Made by a program: the position numbers and the translations under genes. Shown one piece after another: positions 5,586 through 11,429 of a stretch of 30,709 nt of DNA (position 1 is its first letter; each line of letters starts with the position of its first letter). The notes under the pieces are model-generated. The model saw only the letters and a program-made list of their open reading frames with translations. It made no database searches and had not been told where the DNA came from. This stretch comes from a virus: positions 1-30,709 of IMG/VR virus record IMGVR_UViG_3300025889_000608; one strand, 5' to 3'.

Positions 5586-6799
5586 GAGAGCCCCCAGAAT
5601 CCAAGCTGACCCCGCGGCTCTCTCGACATCGTGAGGAACTCGCGCTTTTGCTTGCTGAACGTGCGCTTCTGGCCCTTCCGGTCGCCGGTGATCTCGACGA
5701 CGTGCCAACCCTCGTCGACGAGGTCGGGGATCGGCTCCGCCTCGGAGATACAGACGTGTGCCCCGGCCTCTCTCCAGAGTCGAGCGAGCCTGACGACCTC
5801 CTCCCGGGGTAGGTCGTGCGCGTAGCCCGTCGTGTTCTGGTAGGGCGGATCGATGTAGACCCACGACCCCTCGGGGAGCCTCGGCGGCTCGACGGCCTCG
5901 ACGAGGACGGTCGCCGGTAGCTCGGGGAGCGCGTCGAGGCGTCCCGTCATCCCGTCGAGAGTGATCGAGCCCGTCCAGCCCTCGGGGTGACCCTTGATCG
6001 CGCCTCCTCGATCAGGTCCGCACCAGTAGCCGGTCGAGCCCCACCCCTGGATGGTAGTCCACCGCGCAACCTCCCGAGGATCGACGGCCTCGGCGCCCGG
6101 GGAGACCTTCGCCGGTAGCTCGGGGAGGTCCCACCCCTCGGCGAGACGCTCGACCGGGTCGGCAAACTCGCCCCCGAAGCGGTAGCCGCCGTCTCCGGTG
6201 TTCGTCCAGGTGACCGGGTCAGGGTTGACGAGCCGGTTCGAGGTCAGGATCCGCGCCCACCGTGCCAGCTCCCGCGGGTCGACCTCGGAGGCGTCGGGCA
6301 TCAGGCGCGCGGGTAGCTCGGGGAGGGCGTCGAGGTCGGCGGCATACGCGCCCGCCGACTTCTGACCCTCGCCGGTCGGGCGGGTAAACCAGTCAGGGTC
6401 AACGCCCGGTCGCTTCTGCACGCTGTTACCCGTGACGATTGACCACCGCGCGACCTCCCGCGGCTCGGGAGCCCTGACCGGCCCTTCGGCCTTCAACCGC
6501 TCCCAGAGCGCCCGCGGGTCCTCCTTCGCCCACCCGCGGATCACGTCGGCGGCGGCCCGGGCGAGGGTCGCGTCGGTGTAGGCGAGGAGGAGGAGGCGAA
6601 CCCCCGGATCAGGCTCACACCAGAGGTACGCGTCGGCGGTCTGACCGGGAACCAGTCCCATCCGTTCGAGGATGATGTCGGCATAGCCGGTCTTCGCCCC
6701 CATCCGAGACACGGGCGGGCGGGCGCCCTCCTCGTGCAGTCGGAGGGATAGCGCGGCGGTCCCCGCGCACAGCTCGACGAGGAGCGGGATCGGCCTCAC
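5582..6799 (-). CDS. Dam-like adenine-N6 DNA methyltransferase with internal tandem repeats
   Basis: 405 residues from GTG 6799, with GAGGAGG just upstream. Motif I ELCAGTAALS (9-18) near the N-terminus binds S-adenosylmethionine. The catalytic motif DPPY is at 317-320, followed by VVRLARLWREAGAHVCISEAE. Motif I before a long insert before DPPY is the D12/Dam (alpha) order, so the product is expected to be N6-methyladenine. The insert (residues about 111-296), where the target recognition domain should be, is a three-unit repeat: REVARW or RELARW at 114, 176 and 242, and LPELPA at 159, 225 and 291 (exactly 66 residues apart). No restriction partner is present, so it is an orphan enzyme, plausibly protecting phage DNA or marking replication. 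The target sequence cannot be read from the gene. Confidence 0.88.
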   Translation of the reverse strand: MRPIPLLVELCAGTAALSLRLHEEGARPPVSRMGAKTGYADIILERMGLVPGQTADAYLWCEPDPGVRLLLLAYTDATLARAAADVIRGWAKEDPRALWERLKAEGPVRAPEPREVARWSIVTGNSVQKRPGVDPDWFTRPTGEGQKSAGAYAADLDALPELPARLMPDASEVDPRELARWARILTSNRLVNPDPVTWTNTGDGGYRFGGEFADPVERLAEGWDLPELPAKVSPGAEAVDPREVARWTTIQGWGSTGYWCGPDRGGAIKGHPEGWTGSITLDGMTGRLDALPELPATVLVEAVEPPRLPEGSWVYIDPPYQNTTGYAHDLPREEVVRLARLWREAGAHVCISEAEPIPDLVDEGWHVVEITGDRKGQKRTFSKQKREFLTMSREPRGQLGFWGLS

Positions 6800-7029
6800 G
6801 TCGCCTCCTCAATCGCGAGGAGAAGCTCGTCGAGCCGCTCGATCGCTCGATCACCGGGCGACCGGTCGAAGCTGGCGACCCTGACTAGCTCCCGAAGGTC
6901 GTCGAGGGGCTCGTCCTTGTCGAGGGCGAGAGCCACGTCCCACCACGGGTCGGTCAGGGCGTCGGCCCTTGCGATGTCGACGACGAGAGCGCGGAGGTCG
7001 TCGCGGTGCTGTCTCTCGGCGGGCTTCAC
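6796..7029 (-). CDS. small helical protein of unknown function
   Basis: 77 residues from GTG 7029, overlapping the exonuclease stop (GTGA). Its own TGA overlaps the methyltransferase GTG. The sequence is almost wholly predicted helix, with acidic and leucine-rich segments (DDLRALVVDIARADAL, LDDLRELVRVASF, IERLDELLLAIEEAT) that could pair as a helical bundle. The codons upstream of 7029 in the same frame are arginine-rich and are a shadow of the exonuclease gene. No family recognised. Its position between exonuclease and methyltransferase suggests a DNA-metabolism accessory at most. Confidence 0.75.
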   Translation of the reverse strand: MKPAERQHRDDLRALVVDIARADALTDPWWDVALALDKDEPLDDLRELVRVASFDRSPGDRAIERLDELLLAIEEAT

Positions 7030-7679
7030 AGTTGCACCCCGAGGATCTGGGCGACCCTCCACAGTTCGGCGAGGCGCCTCTCGACGAGGACGTCCTCGAC
7101 GACGTGGTCCTCGATGCGTCCGAGATGACCCCCGGCCCACAGATACGGCACCGTCGACCCCGGAGCCGTCTCGACGGGCACGCCCCAAGCCTCGGCGGCG
7201 GCGGCCTTGCTCACGTACCGGCCCGGTAGGCACTCGGGCGCGAAGCGCATCAGATCGAGGAGCCGCTCGGGGTAGCGGATCCCGTGACCTCCCCAGACCT
7301 GCGGACTGAACACGTCGGCGAGTCGGTAGCGACCGTGCACGAGCGCCCGGGCGCGGAGGACGGGGAAGTCGAACCCCGGGCCATTCCAGGCGAGGAGCGT
7401 CGGAGCGCCCCGCATCGGCGCGACGTAGGCGGCGAGAGCATCGAGGAGCCCGTCCTCATCGGGGCCGATCTGGACGATCGTATCACCCCCAAGGAGCGGG
7501 ATCAGCGCCCACGCGATCACCTGACAGCGGCGAGGGTGCAGGGCTTGCCGCAGATAGAGGCGCTCGGCCTCTCCCGGGTCGTCGAGCCCGGCGAACTTCT
7601 CGGGGATCTCGATTGTCTCGCCGAAGGCGAGCCCCTCGGGAATCGTCTCGATGTCGAGGACGTAGGCGGCGGGCGTCAT
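7026..7679 (-). CDS. DnaQ/PolB-like 3'-5' exonuclease
   Basis: 217 residues from ATG 7679 (ATGA overlap with the previous gene). Exo I is VLDIETIP with D9 and E11. Exo II is LLAWNGPGFDFPVL with D104. The C-terminal helix has DHVVEDV with H192 and D196. This is the DEDD exonuclease order, closest to the stand-alone PolB-type 3'-5' exonucleases that accompany phage replication genes. The usual tyrosine of Exo III (YxxxD) is replaced by histidine, HxxxD. The enzyme would trim 3' ends for proofreading or recombination. No DNA polymerase is visible in the window, so it probably works with host polymerase or with Erf/SSB recombination. Confidence 0.85.
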   Translation of the reverse strand: MTPAAYVLDIETIPEGLAFGETIEIPEKFAGLDDPGEAERLYLRQALHPRRCQVIAWALIPLLGGDTIVQIGPDEDGLLDALAAYVAPMRGAPTLLAWNGPGFDFPVLRARALVHGRYRLADVFSPQVWGGHGIRYPERLLDLMRFAPECLPGRYVSKAAAAEAWGVPVETAPGSTVPYLWAGGHLGRIEDHVVEDVLVERRLAELWRVAQILGVQL

Positions 7680-7876
7680 GCGTCGCCCCGCTCGACGGAG
7701 ATCCCGAACCGCTCAAGACCGGCCCGGATCAGGACCTCGGCGACCTGGGCCATCGAGACCCGGATCCCGGGCGCGGCCTCGGTCTCCAGATACCGCCGGT
7801 AGACCTCCATAGCATCGACGACACCGGGCGCCGGTCGGATCGTGACCCGGGCGCGTTCCTCGCTCTGACTGCTCAT
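7676..7876 (-). CDS. ribbon-helix-helix-like small DNA-binding protein
   Basis: 66 residues from ATG 7876, preceded by AAGGAGG. RVTIRP (10-15) could be the DNA-contacting strand, followed by two helices, GVVDAMEVYRRYLE and VSMAQVAEVLIRAGLERFG. This is the size and pattern of a CopG/Arc-type ribbon-helix-helix protein, although the strand is followed by prolines and the match is not perfect. It is the first gene of the minus-strand replication operon and faces Erf across a 109-base divergent promoter region, the usual place for an autoregulator. It is a candidate regulator of both operons. The family assignment is by pattern only. Confidence 0.7.
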   Translation of the reverse strand: MSSQSEERARVTIRPAPGVVDAMEVYRRYLETEAAPGIRVSMAQVAEVLIRAGLERFGISVERGDA

Positions 7877-7900
7877 GTTGCCTCCTTAGTGGCTCCCGAG

Positions 7901-7961
7901 GGCTACCACGTTGCGCCGGGTAGCGTCAAGGCTTGCCAACTTGCCGCGGTGTGTGCTACGC
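7901..7961. promoter_or_regulatory. candidate divergent promoters between replication and Erf operons
   Basis: Minus strand: TTGACG (7924-7929), 17 bases, GTAGCC (7901-7906). Plus strand: TTGCCA (7933-7938), 17 bases, CTACGC (7956-7961). The -35 elements are good and the -10 elements poor. CTTGCC occurs twice close together (7932-7937, 7940-7945) and may be an operator half-site pair. The ATTTG-type operator found in the three cassette promoters is absent here, so this region is under different control. Confidence 0.45.
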
Positions 7962-7985
7962 CTCGCAACGTCCACAGGAGGACCC

Positions 7986-8660
7986 ATGAGCGACGAGACA
8001 ACCCCGCCCGGTGTGATCACCGTCGGCGGCTTGACGATGACAACCGCACAGGATCAGATCGCCGCCGCCCTCGCGAAGGCGCAAGCCCGGGTCAGGAAGG
8101 CCCGAAAGAACGCGCGAAACCCTCATTTGCGGAACGAATACGCCGATCTTGAGAGCGTGATCGACGCGACCCGAGGAGCCCTCGCCGAGAACGGCCTCGC
8201 GCTTGTCCAGGCACCCCAGGTCGTCGAGGGCGCGGCGGGCGTCCGGTGGACCCTCGTGCACGCCTCGGGACAGTGGATGTCGGGGGAGCTGATGCACGCA
8301 ACGGGCGGCGCGAAGGGCCTCCGACCCGCACAGGCGGACGGGGTCGCCATCAGCTACGCGCGCCGCTACACGCTGTCGGCCCTCCTCGGGGTCGCCACGG
8401 GCGACGACAGCGACGGAGCGGTCGAGGTTGCCGGTCGCGATCGGCGCTCGGGGAGGGTGATCGACCGCCGCGAGACGCATCCGAAGGTCTGGGCCTCCTT
8501 CGTCGAGGACCTCGCCGGGGTGAACCTGACCGTCGAGGAGGTCGATGCCTTCCTCGCAGCTCGGGGCCGCCCTCGATGCCACGAGACGCCCGACGACCGG
8601 TGGGGCGCCCTCGTCGCGTGGGCAACGACGCCCGAGACCGCGGCGAAGGTGCACGCATGA
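7986..8660 (+). CDS. erf: Erf-family single-strand annealing recombinase
   Basis: 224 residues from ATG 7986, with AGGAGG four bases upstream. The 25-codon-longer frame lies in the promoter region and is rejected. The core has the ERF family signature: NPHLRNEYADLESVIDATRGAL, then a strand pair ending in SGQWMSGEL, then GLRPAQADGVAISYARRYTLSALLG and GDDSDGA. Family members bind single-stranded DNA and promote annealing, as P22 Erf does during genome circularisation and recombination. The C-terminal third (residues 155-224) is a separate helical part, often variable in this family. It probably works with the phage SSB and exonuclease. It heads a plus-strand operon opposite the replication operon. 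Confidence 0.92.
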   Translation: MSDETTPPGVITVGGLTMTTAQDQIAAALAKAQARVRKARKNARNPHLRNEYADLESVIDATRGALAENGLALVQAPQVVEGAAGVRWTLVHASGQWMSGELMHATGGAKGLRPAQADGVAISYARRYTLSALLGVATGDDSDGAVEVAGRDRRSGRVIDRRETHPKVWASFVEDLAGVNLTVEEVDAFLAARGRPRCHETPDDRWGALVAWATTPETAAKVHA

Positions 8661-8926
8661 CGCCCCGGGAGGAGAGGCTCGAAGCGTTCCTTCGGGGCCG
8701 CGGTTGGGGGCTCGCATGGCACGGGCCGCCCGCTGATCGGTGGTTCTGCGCTCGGGCGGTCTCGCGCCCGTGGACCGGCCTCGTCGTCTCGGTGCACGTC
8801 ACCCCCGACGCCGACGAGGTTGTCGAGCTGGAGACGCTCGGGTCGCCGACCGTCGAGAGGCTCCTCGGATGGACCCAGGACCTACGCGAGGCCCTCGAAG
8901 TCTACCACCGGCCCGACAGTGACTAG
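8657..8926 (+). CDS. small protein of unknown function
   Basis: 89 residues from ATG 8657, overlapping the Erf stop as ATGA. The protein begins with a charged helix (TPREERLEAFLRGRGWG) followed by strands (WFCARAVSRP, TGLVVSVHV) and an acidic C-terminal helix. It is an alpha/beta protein without a recognisable motif. Translational coupling to Erf suggests a recombination accessory, though this is only context. The longer frame starting at 8246 lies inside erf and is rejected. Confidence 0.75.
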   Translation: MTPREERLEAFLRGRGWGLAWHGPPADRWFCARAVSRPWTGLVVSVHVTPDADEVVELETLGSPTVERLLGWTQDLREALEVYHRPDSD

Positions 8927-9191
8927 GGCCGCCCTTGCCGCGGCGCGTCTCGGCTTGATCCTCTGGACGCCCCCGAAGTCGATCCTCGACGGCCTCGACA
9001 TCCTCGCCGAACTCGGAGGGGAGGCGACGGTCGGCGAGGTGCTCGCGCACGTCGGCGCGTCGAACTGGAGCAACTGGATCCAACGCCTCGACACTCTCGT
9101 CGCCCGCGGCCTCGCCGAGGTGATCGAGGGCCGCCCGAGGCGCTACCGGCTGACGAGGGCGGGCCGATTGTTGCGGACGAAGGCGGCGTAA
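8919..9191 (+). CDS. winged-helix DNA-binding protein
   Basis: 90 residues from GTG 8919, overlapping the previous gene by eight bases. LDGLDILAELGGEATVGEVLAHVG (from residue 23) followed by SNWSNWIQRLDTLVARGLAEVIEG and RPRRYRLTRAGRLL has the helix-helix-recognition-helix-wing pattern of MarR/PadR-like winged helices. Its TAA stop lies on the first base of the operator palindrome at 9191. A regulator encoded directly beside the operator it binds is a common arrangement, so it is a prime candidate for the protein that controls the three repeated operators. This link is inference. Confidence 0.75.
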   Translation: MTRAALAAARLGLILWTPPKSILDGLDILAELGGEATVGEVLAHVGASNWSNWIQRLDTLVARGLAEVIEGRPRRYRLTRAGRLLRTKAA

Positions 9192-9238
9192 CAACTTTCT
9201 CCCGCAAAGTTGTTGCGCCTGTATTGCCTTGCGTTAAG
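9191..9238 (+). promoter_or_regulatory. promoter with overlapping operator, copy 2 of 3
   Basis: Perfect 8-base inverted repeat ACAACTTT (9191-9198) and AAAGTTGT (9206-9213) with a 7-base centre, overlapping TTGTTG (9210-9215). After 17 bases comes GTTAAG (9233-9238), then the conserved GTAGCCAC (9241-9248) and GGAGACAG (9254-9261). Layout and spacing are identical to copies at 1475 and 29872. It drives the plus-strand genes from 9265 onward, giving them control separate from erf. Confidence 0.7.
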
Positions 9239-9264
9239 TGGTAGCCACTGAACGGAGACAGACC

Positions 9265-9558
9265 ATGACTAGCCGCGAAACTTGGACAAACGAGGGCACA
9301 CACGAGGGCGTTACCGCTTGGAGCCTGCACATCGACGGCGCCTACGTCGGGGCCTTGGAGCGTCAGCGCCCGACCCGCTACGCCGCGGGCGCTCGTCGCG
9401 GGTTGGCTCGCGACGCGTCGAAGGCTTGGGAGTACGACGGCGAGGCATTCGACGCCGCCGTCTCTCGGGTCGTGAGTGTCACGATCCCCGAGGGCTCGAC
9501 GCTCCGTCAGGCAAAGGCGATCGTCGAGGCCGCGGCCCGGGCCGAGATCGCCCGCTAG
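9265..9558 (+). CDS. small protein of unknown function, first gene after operator copy 2
   Basis: 97 residues from ATG 9265, three bases after GGAGACAG. The start at 9238 lies in the promoter and is rejected. N-terminal residues 15-55 suggest strands (VTAWSLHIDGAYVGAL) then a basic segment with AAGARRGLARDASKAWEYDG, and the C-terminus is a helix (LRQAKAIVEAAARAEIAR). No family recognised and no similarity that I can see to the genes behind the other two operator copies. It is probably an early accessory protein. Confidence 0.75.
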   Translation: MTSRETWTNEGTHEGVTAWSLHIDGAYVGALERQRPTRYAAGARRGLARDASKAWEYDGEAFDAAVSRVVSVTIPEGSTLRQAKAIVEAAARAEIAR

Positions 9559-9570
9559 GCCCCTCGGGGC
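9559..9570 (+). other. short intercistronic hairpin
   Basis: GCCCC, TC, GGGGC directly after the TAG of the preceding gene, followed by a leader containing GGAGACAG. It is a shorter version of the hairpins at 1833 and 2130 and has no T-run. Confidence 0.4.
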
Positions 9571-9605
9571 GCCACCCTTCACCCTTTGACACTGGAGACA
9601 GCACA

Positions 9606-9956
9606 ATGAACGGAACCATCGGACACCTTCGCAACGTCGCCGACCTCGTCGCGGCTCTGAACATCGAGGCGATCCTCGCCGAGGCGGGCCTCTCGTCTCA
9701 CGAGAGCGCGACCGACCTCGCCCTCGAAGTCGAGGCGGGCGTCGCCGCCCTGCGAGAGGTTGCTCAGCTAATCCTCGATGTCGAGACGACGCCCTCGTTC
9801 ACGACTCGCCAGGTCCACGACCTTGCCGACGAGGCCGCCCGCGCTGGCGACCGCGAGACCGTCGAGGCGTGCGAGGCGTACCTCGACAACCCCGAGGCCG
9901 GATGGGCCGCGGACATCATCGACGAGGCCCTCAGCTACGCCCGGGCGATGCAATGA
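9606..9956 (+). CDS. acidic helical protein of unknown function
   Basis: 116 residues from ATG 9606, with GGAGACAG four bases upstream. It is very acidic and almost entirely helical, with segments such as NVADLVAALNIEAILAEAG, DLALEVEAGVAALREVAQLIL and WAADIIDEALSYARAMQ. No catalytic motif, membrane segment or zinc site is seen. Small acidic phage proteins sometimes mimic DNA or bind host proteins, but nothing here proves it. Its stop overlaps the next start as ATGA. Confidence 0.75.
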   Translation: MNGTIGHLRNVADLVAALNIEAILAEAGLSSHESATDLALEVEAGVAALREVAQLILDVETTPSFTTRQVHDLADEAARAGDRETVEACEAYLDNPEAGWAADIIDEALSYARAMQ

Positions 9957-10111
9957 CCGGCGTGATCGCGGCTTACGCCGCCTTGGGTCTCGCCCTGCTT
10001 CCAATGGCGACCGAGGACGACCTCGACCGCCGGATCCGCCTCGCGTGCGCGGCGGCTCTCTGCCTCGTTTCCGTCCTCGACGGCGCCGCGCGCCTCTGGA
10101 GTCTCTCGTGA
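9953..10111 (+). CDS. small membrane protein with two predicted transmembrane segments
   Basis: 52 residues from ATG 9953 (ATGA overlap). Two hydrophobic stretches, VIAAYAALGLALLP (4-17) and LACAAALCLVSVLDGAA (30-46), are separated by the charged turn EDDLDRRIR, the shape of a helical hairpin in the membrane. It could be a holin-like or superinfection-type membrane protein, but it lies among DNA-binding genes and away from the lysis block, so no function is assigned. Its TGA overlaps the next GTG. Confidence 0.7.
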   Translation: MTGVIAAYAALGLALLPMATEDDLDRRIRLACAAALCLVSVLDGAARLWSLS

Positions 10112-10413
10112 GCTGGACACCTGATCCCGCATTCATTCAACCCGGCGAAGCGTCCGACCGCGAGGTCGCCAACGTGCACGGGGTGCACCGGTTGACGGTG
10201 ACGAAGTACCGCCGCCGTCACGGCATCCCCTCCGGGGGCCGTATGGGGCGCCCTCCGGGCTCGGGCGCCTGGGTCCCGGCCTCGGGTCGTCTCCAGCCCG
10301 GCGAGGCGACAGACGAGGCCGTCGCGGCCTCACAAGGCGTCCCCGTGTCGCGGGTCCTCCGCTACCGTCAGCGCCACGGGATCGCGTCCTTCGGTCGCCG
10401 GGGTGATGCGTGA
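10108..10413 (+). CDS. tandem helix-turn-helix DNA-binding protein
   Basis: 101 residues from GTG 10108, overlapping the previous stop as GTGA. It consists of two copies of one module: QPGEASDREVANVHGVHRLT followed by YRRRHGIPSGG (11-44), and QPGEATDEAVAASQGVPVSR followed by YRQRHGIASFG (63-96), joined by a proline/glycine linker. Each has the D-x-x-VA-x-x-x-GV-x-x-x-x-V-x-x-YRxRHGI pattern of a phage-type HTH. A protein with two covalently linked HTHs could bind a direct repeat or a palindrome as a monomer. It is a candidate transcription regulator. Confidence 0.8.
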   Translation: MSWTPDPAFIQPGEASDREVANVHGVHRLTVTKYRRRHGIPSGGRMGRPPGSGAWVPASGRLQPGEATDEAVAASQGVPVSRVLRYRQRHGIASFGRRGDA

Positions 10414-10709
10414 GCCCCTACACCCCGCAGCGGTTGCCGTTCGTCCGCGGGAGCGAGACGAGCGAGCGAGCCGCAGAGTCGATGGAGGCGCACGCCGACA
10501 CGCTCCGCGGGCGCTGTATGACGTGTATCCGAGACGCGGGCGCCTCGGGCGCAACGTGCGACGAGGTCGAGGAGGCCCTCGGCGGTGTCCATCAGTCGAT
10601 CTCGGCCCGGATCCGGGAGCTTGTTCAACTCCGCTTGATCTACGACACCGGCCTAACGCGGCTCACCCGCTCGGGTCGCGACGCGAGGGTCTACGCCGTC
10701 GTCGACTAG
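10410..10709 (+). CDS. winged-helix DNA-binding protein
   Basis: 99 residues from GTG 10410 (GTGA overlap). ASGATCDEVEEALGG, then HQSISARIRELVQLRLIYDTG and RLTRSGRDARVYAVV form a winged helix of the kind common in small phage regulators, with the wing at the C-terminus. C36 and C39 (CMTC) stand before it. It is the last gene of the plus-strand run. Its TAG stop overlaps by four bases (CTAG, 10706-10709) with the TAG stop of the convergent gene on the minus strand. Confidence 0.75.
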   Translation: MSPYTPQRLPFVRGSETSERAAESMEAHADTLRGRCMTCIRDAGASGATCDEVEEALGGVHQSISARIRELVQLRLIYDTGLTRLTRSGRDARVYAVVD

Positions 10710-10915
10710 CGGACGAGCCAGACGACCGCCCCGATCAGGAGCCCGGCGAGGATGCACGTCGAGACCCTGATCGGGGCCTTGACGTTTTGCGGAGCGGGCT
10801 CGGGCATGGCTTCACGAACCGCTGCGAGGGCCTCACGGGCCGCGGCGACTTGGGCGAGGTCGATCCCCGAGGTGAGAGTCCCGCGCGCCATAGCCGCCCG
10901 ATCTGCCTCGCTCAT
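10706..10915 (-). CDS. tail-anchored small membrane protein, probable lysis-block gene
   Basis: 69 residues from ATG 10915 (ATGA overlap with the previous gene). The longer frame start at 10996 is rejected. It has a helical, alanine-rich N-terminal part and a single hydrophobic C-terminal segment VSTCILAGLLIGAVVWLVR (51-69), so the bulk faces the cytoplasm and the end sits in the membrane. It is the last gene of the late transcript. It could be a holin partner or an antiholin. No lipobox for a spanin is visible. Confidence 0.75.
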   Translation of the reverse strand: MSEADRAAMARGTLTSGIDLAQVAAAREALAAVREAMPEPAPQNVKAPIRVSTCILAGLLIGAVVWLVR

Positions 10916-11259
10916 GGCTCCCCCAGAATGTCCGCGACATCGAGGCCGGTAGCGGCCCCGAGGGCGGCGGCTATACCGAGAATGATACCGATCCACGTTC
11001 GCGCGTCAATCGACCCGAGGACCGCGGCGACCCCGCTCGGGGCCTCGTCGGCGGCGTCGAGGTGAGTCCGGACCCGCTCCAGGGTGCGGACGACCTCGTC
11101 GAGGGCCTCGGCTACCGGGCGGCGGGCCTCGTGGTCCGCCATCGTCGACAGGACATCCGAGAGGACCTTCTCGGCGTGCGTGCGGCGGGCCTCGTCGGGG
11201 ATGCTGTCGAGGATCGTGTCGGCTTCCAGTTCTAGCCGACTGGCAAGGATCGCGCTCAC
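10912..11259 (-). CDS. putative holin-like membrane protein
   Basis: 115 residues from GTG 11259 (GTGA overlap). A long charged helical N-terminal domain (residues 1-75) precedes a hydrophobic segment TWIGIILGIAAALGAATGL (88-106) and a short acidic tail. The IDARTWIGIILGIAAALG style resembles one-segment holins of Gram-negative phages, but this is weak. It lies between two other small membrane proteins and downstream of the peptidase, which supports a part in lysis. It could alternatively be a virion membrane-contact protein. Confidence 0.7.
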   Translation of the reverse strand: MSAILASRLELEADTILDSIPDEARRTHAEKVLSDVLSTMADHEARRPVAEALDEVVRTLERVRTHLDAADEAPSGVAAVLGSIDARTWIGIILGIAAALGAATGLDVADILGEP

Positions 11260-11429
11260 TGTGCGACCCGCTTGTCGAGGACCCCGAGGATCGCCTCGAT
11301 CACTGCGGCGAGGATCTCGTCCCTCTCGGCGGGTGTGATGCGTGCGCCCCCGTCGGAGTCCTTACGGGTCGCGGCGGCGACCGCCGACAGAGCCCCGACG
11401 ATCGCGACGATGATCCGCGTCTGAAGCAT
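11256..11429 (-). CDS. small membrane protein, possible holin
   Basis: 57 residues from ATG 11429, which shares one base with the peptidase stop (TGATG). The six-codon-longer start is rejected. The N-terminus is one hydrophobic segment, TRIIVAIVGALSAVAAATR (4-22), followed by a charged stretch and a helix ITPAERDEILAAVIEAILGVLDK. This is small enough for a class III-type holin or pinholin, but the family is not recognised. Coupling to the peptidase gene supports lysis. Confidence 0.7.
   Translation of the reverse strand: MLQTRIIVAIVGALSAVAAATRKDSDGGARITPAERDEILAAVIEAILGVLDKRVAQ

Noticed and set aside
4519-5604. Longer start for the primase at 5604
   Set aside because: The first 75 codons are a low-complexity arginine/glycine/proline stretch overlapping two other genes. 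GTG 5379 gives a 4-base overlap like neighbouring genes.
5582-6799. Restriction-modification system
   Set aside because: Only the methyltransferase is present. The nearest nuclease, at 34-504, is of resolvase-like type and in another operon, and no specificity subunit is seen.
9953-10111. Holin of the lysis block
   Set aside because: It has a two-segment hairpin shape but lies on the other strand among regulators under a different promoter, so lysis function is not supported.
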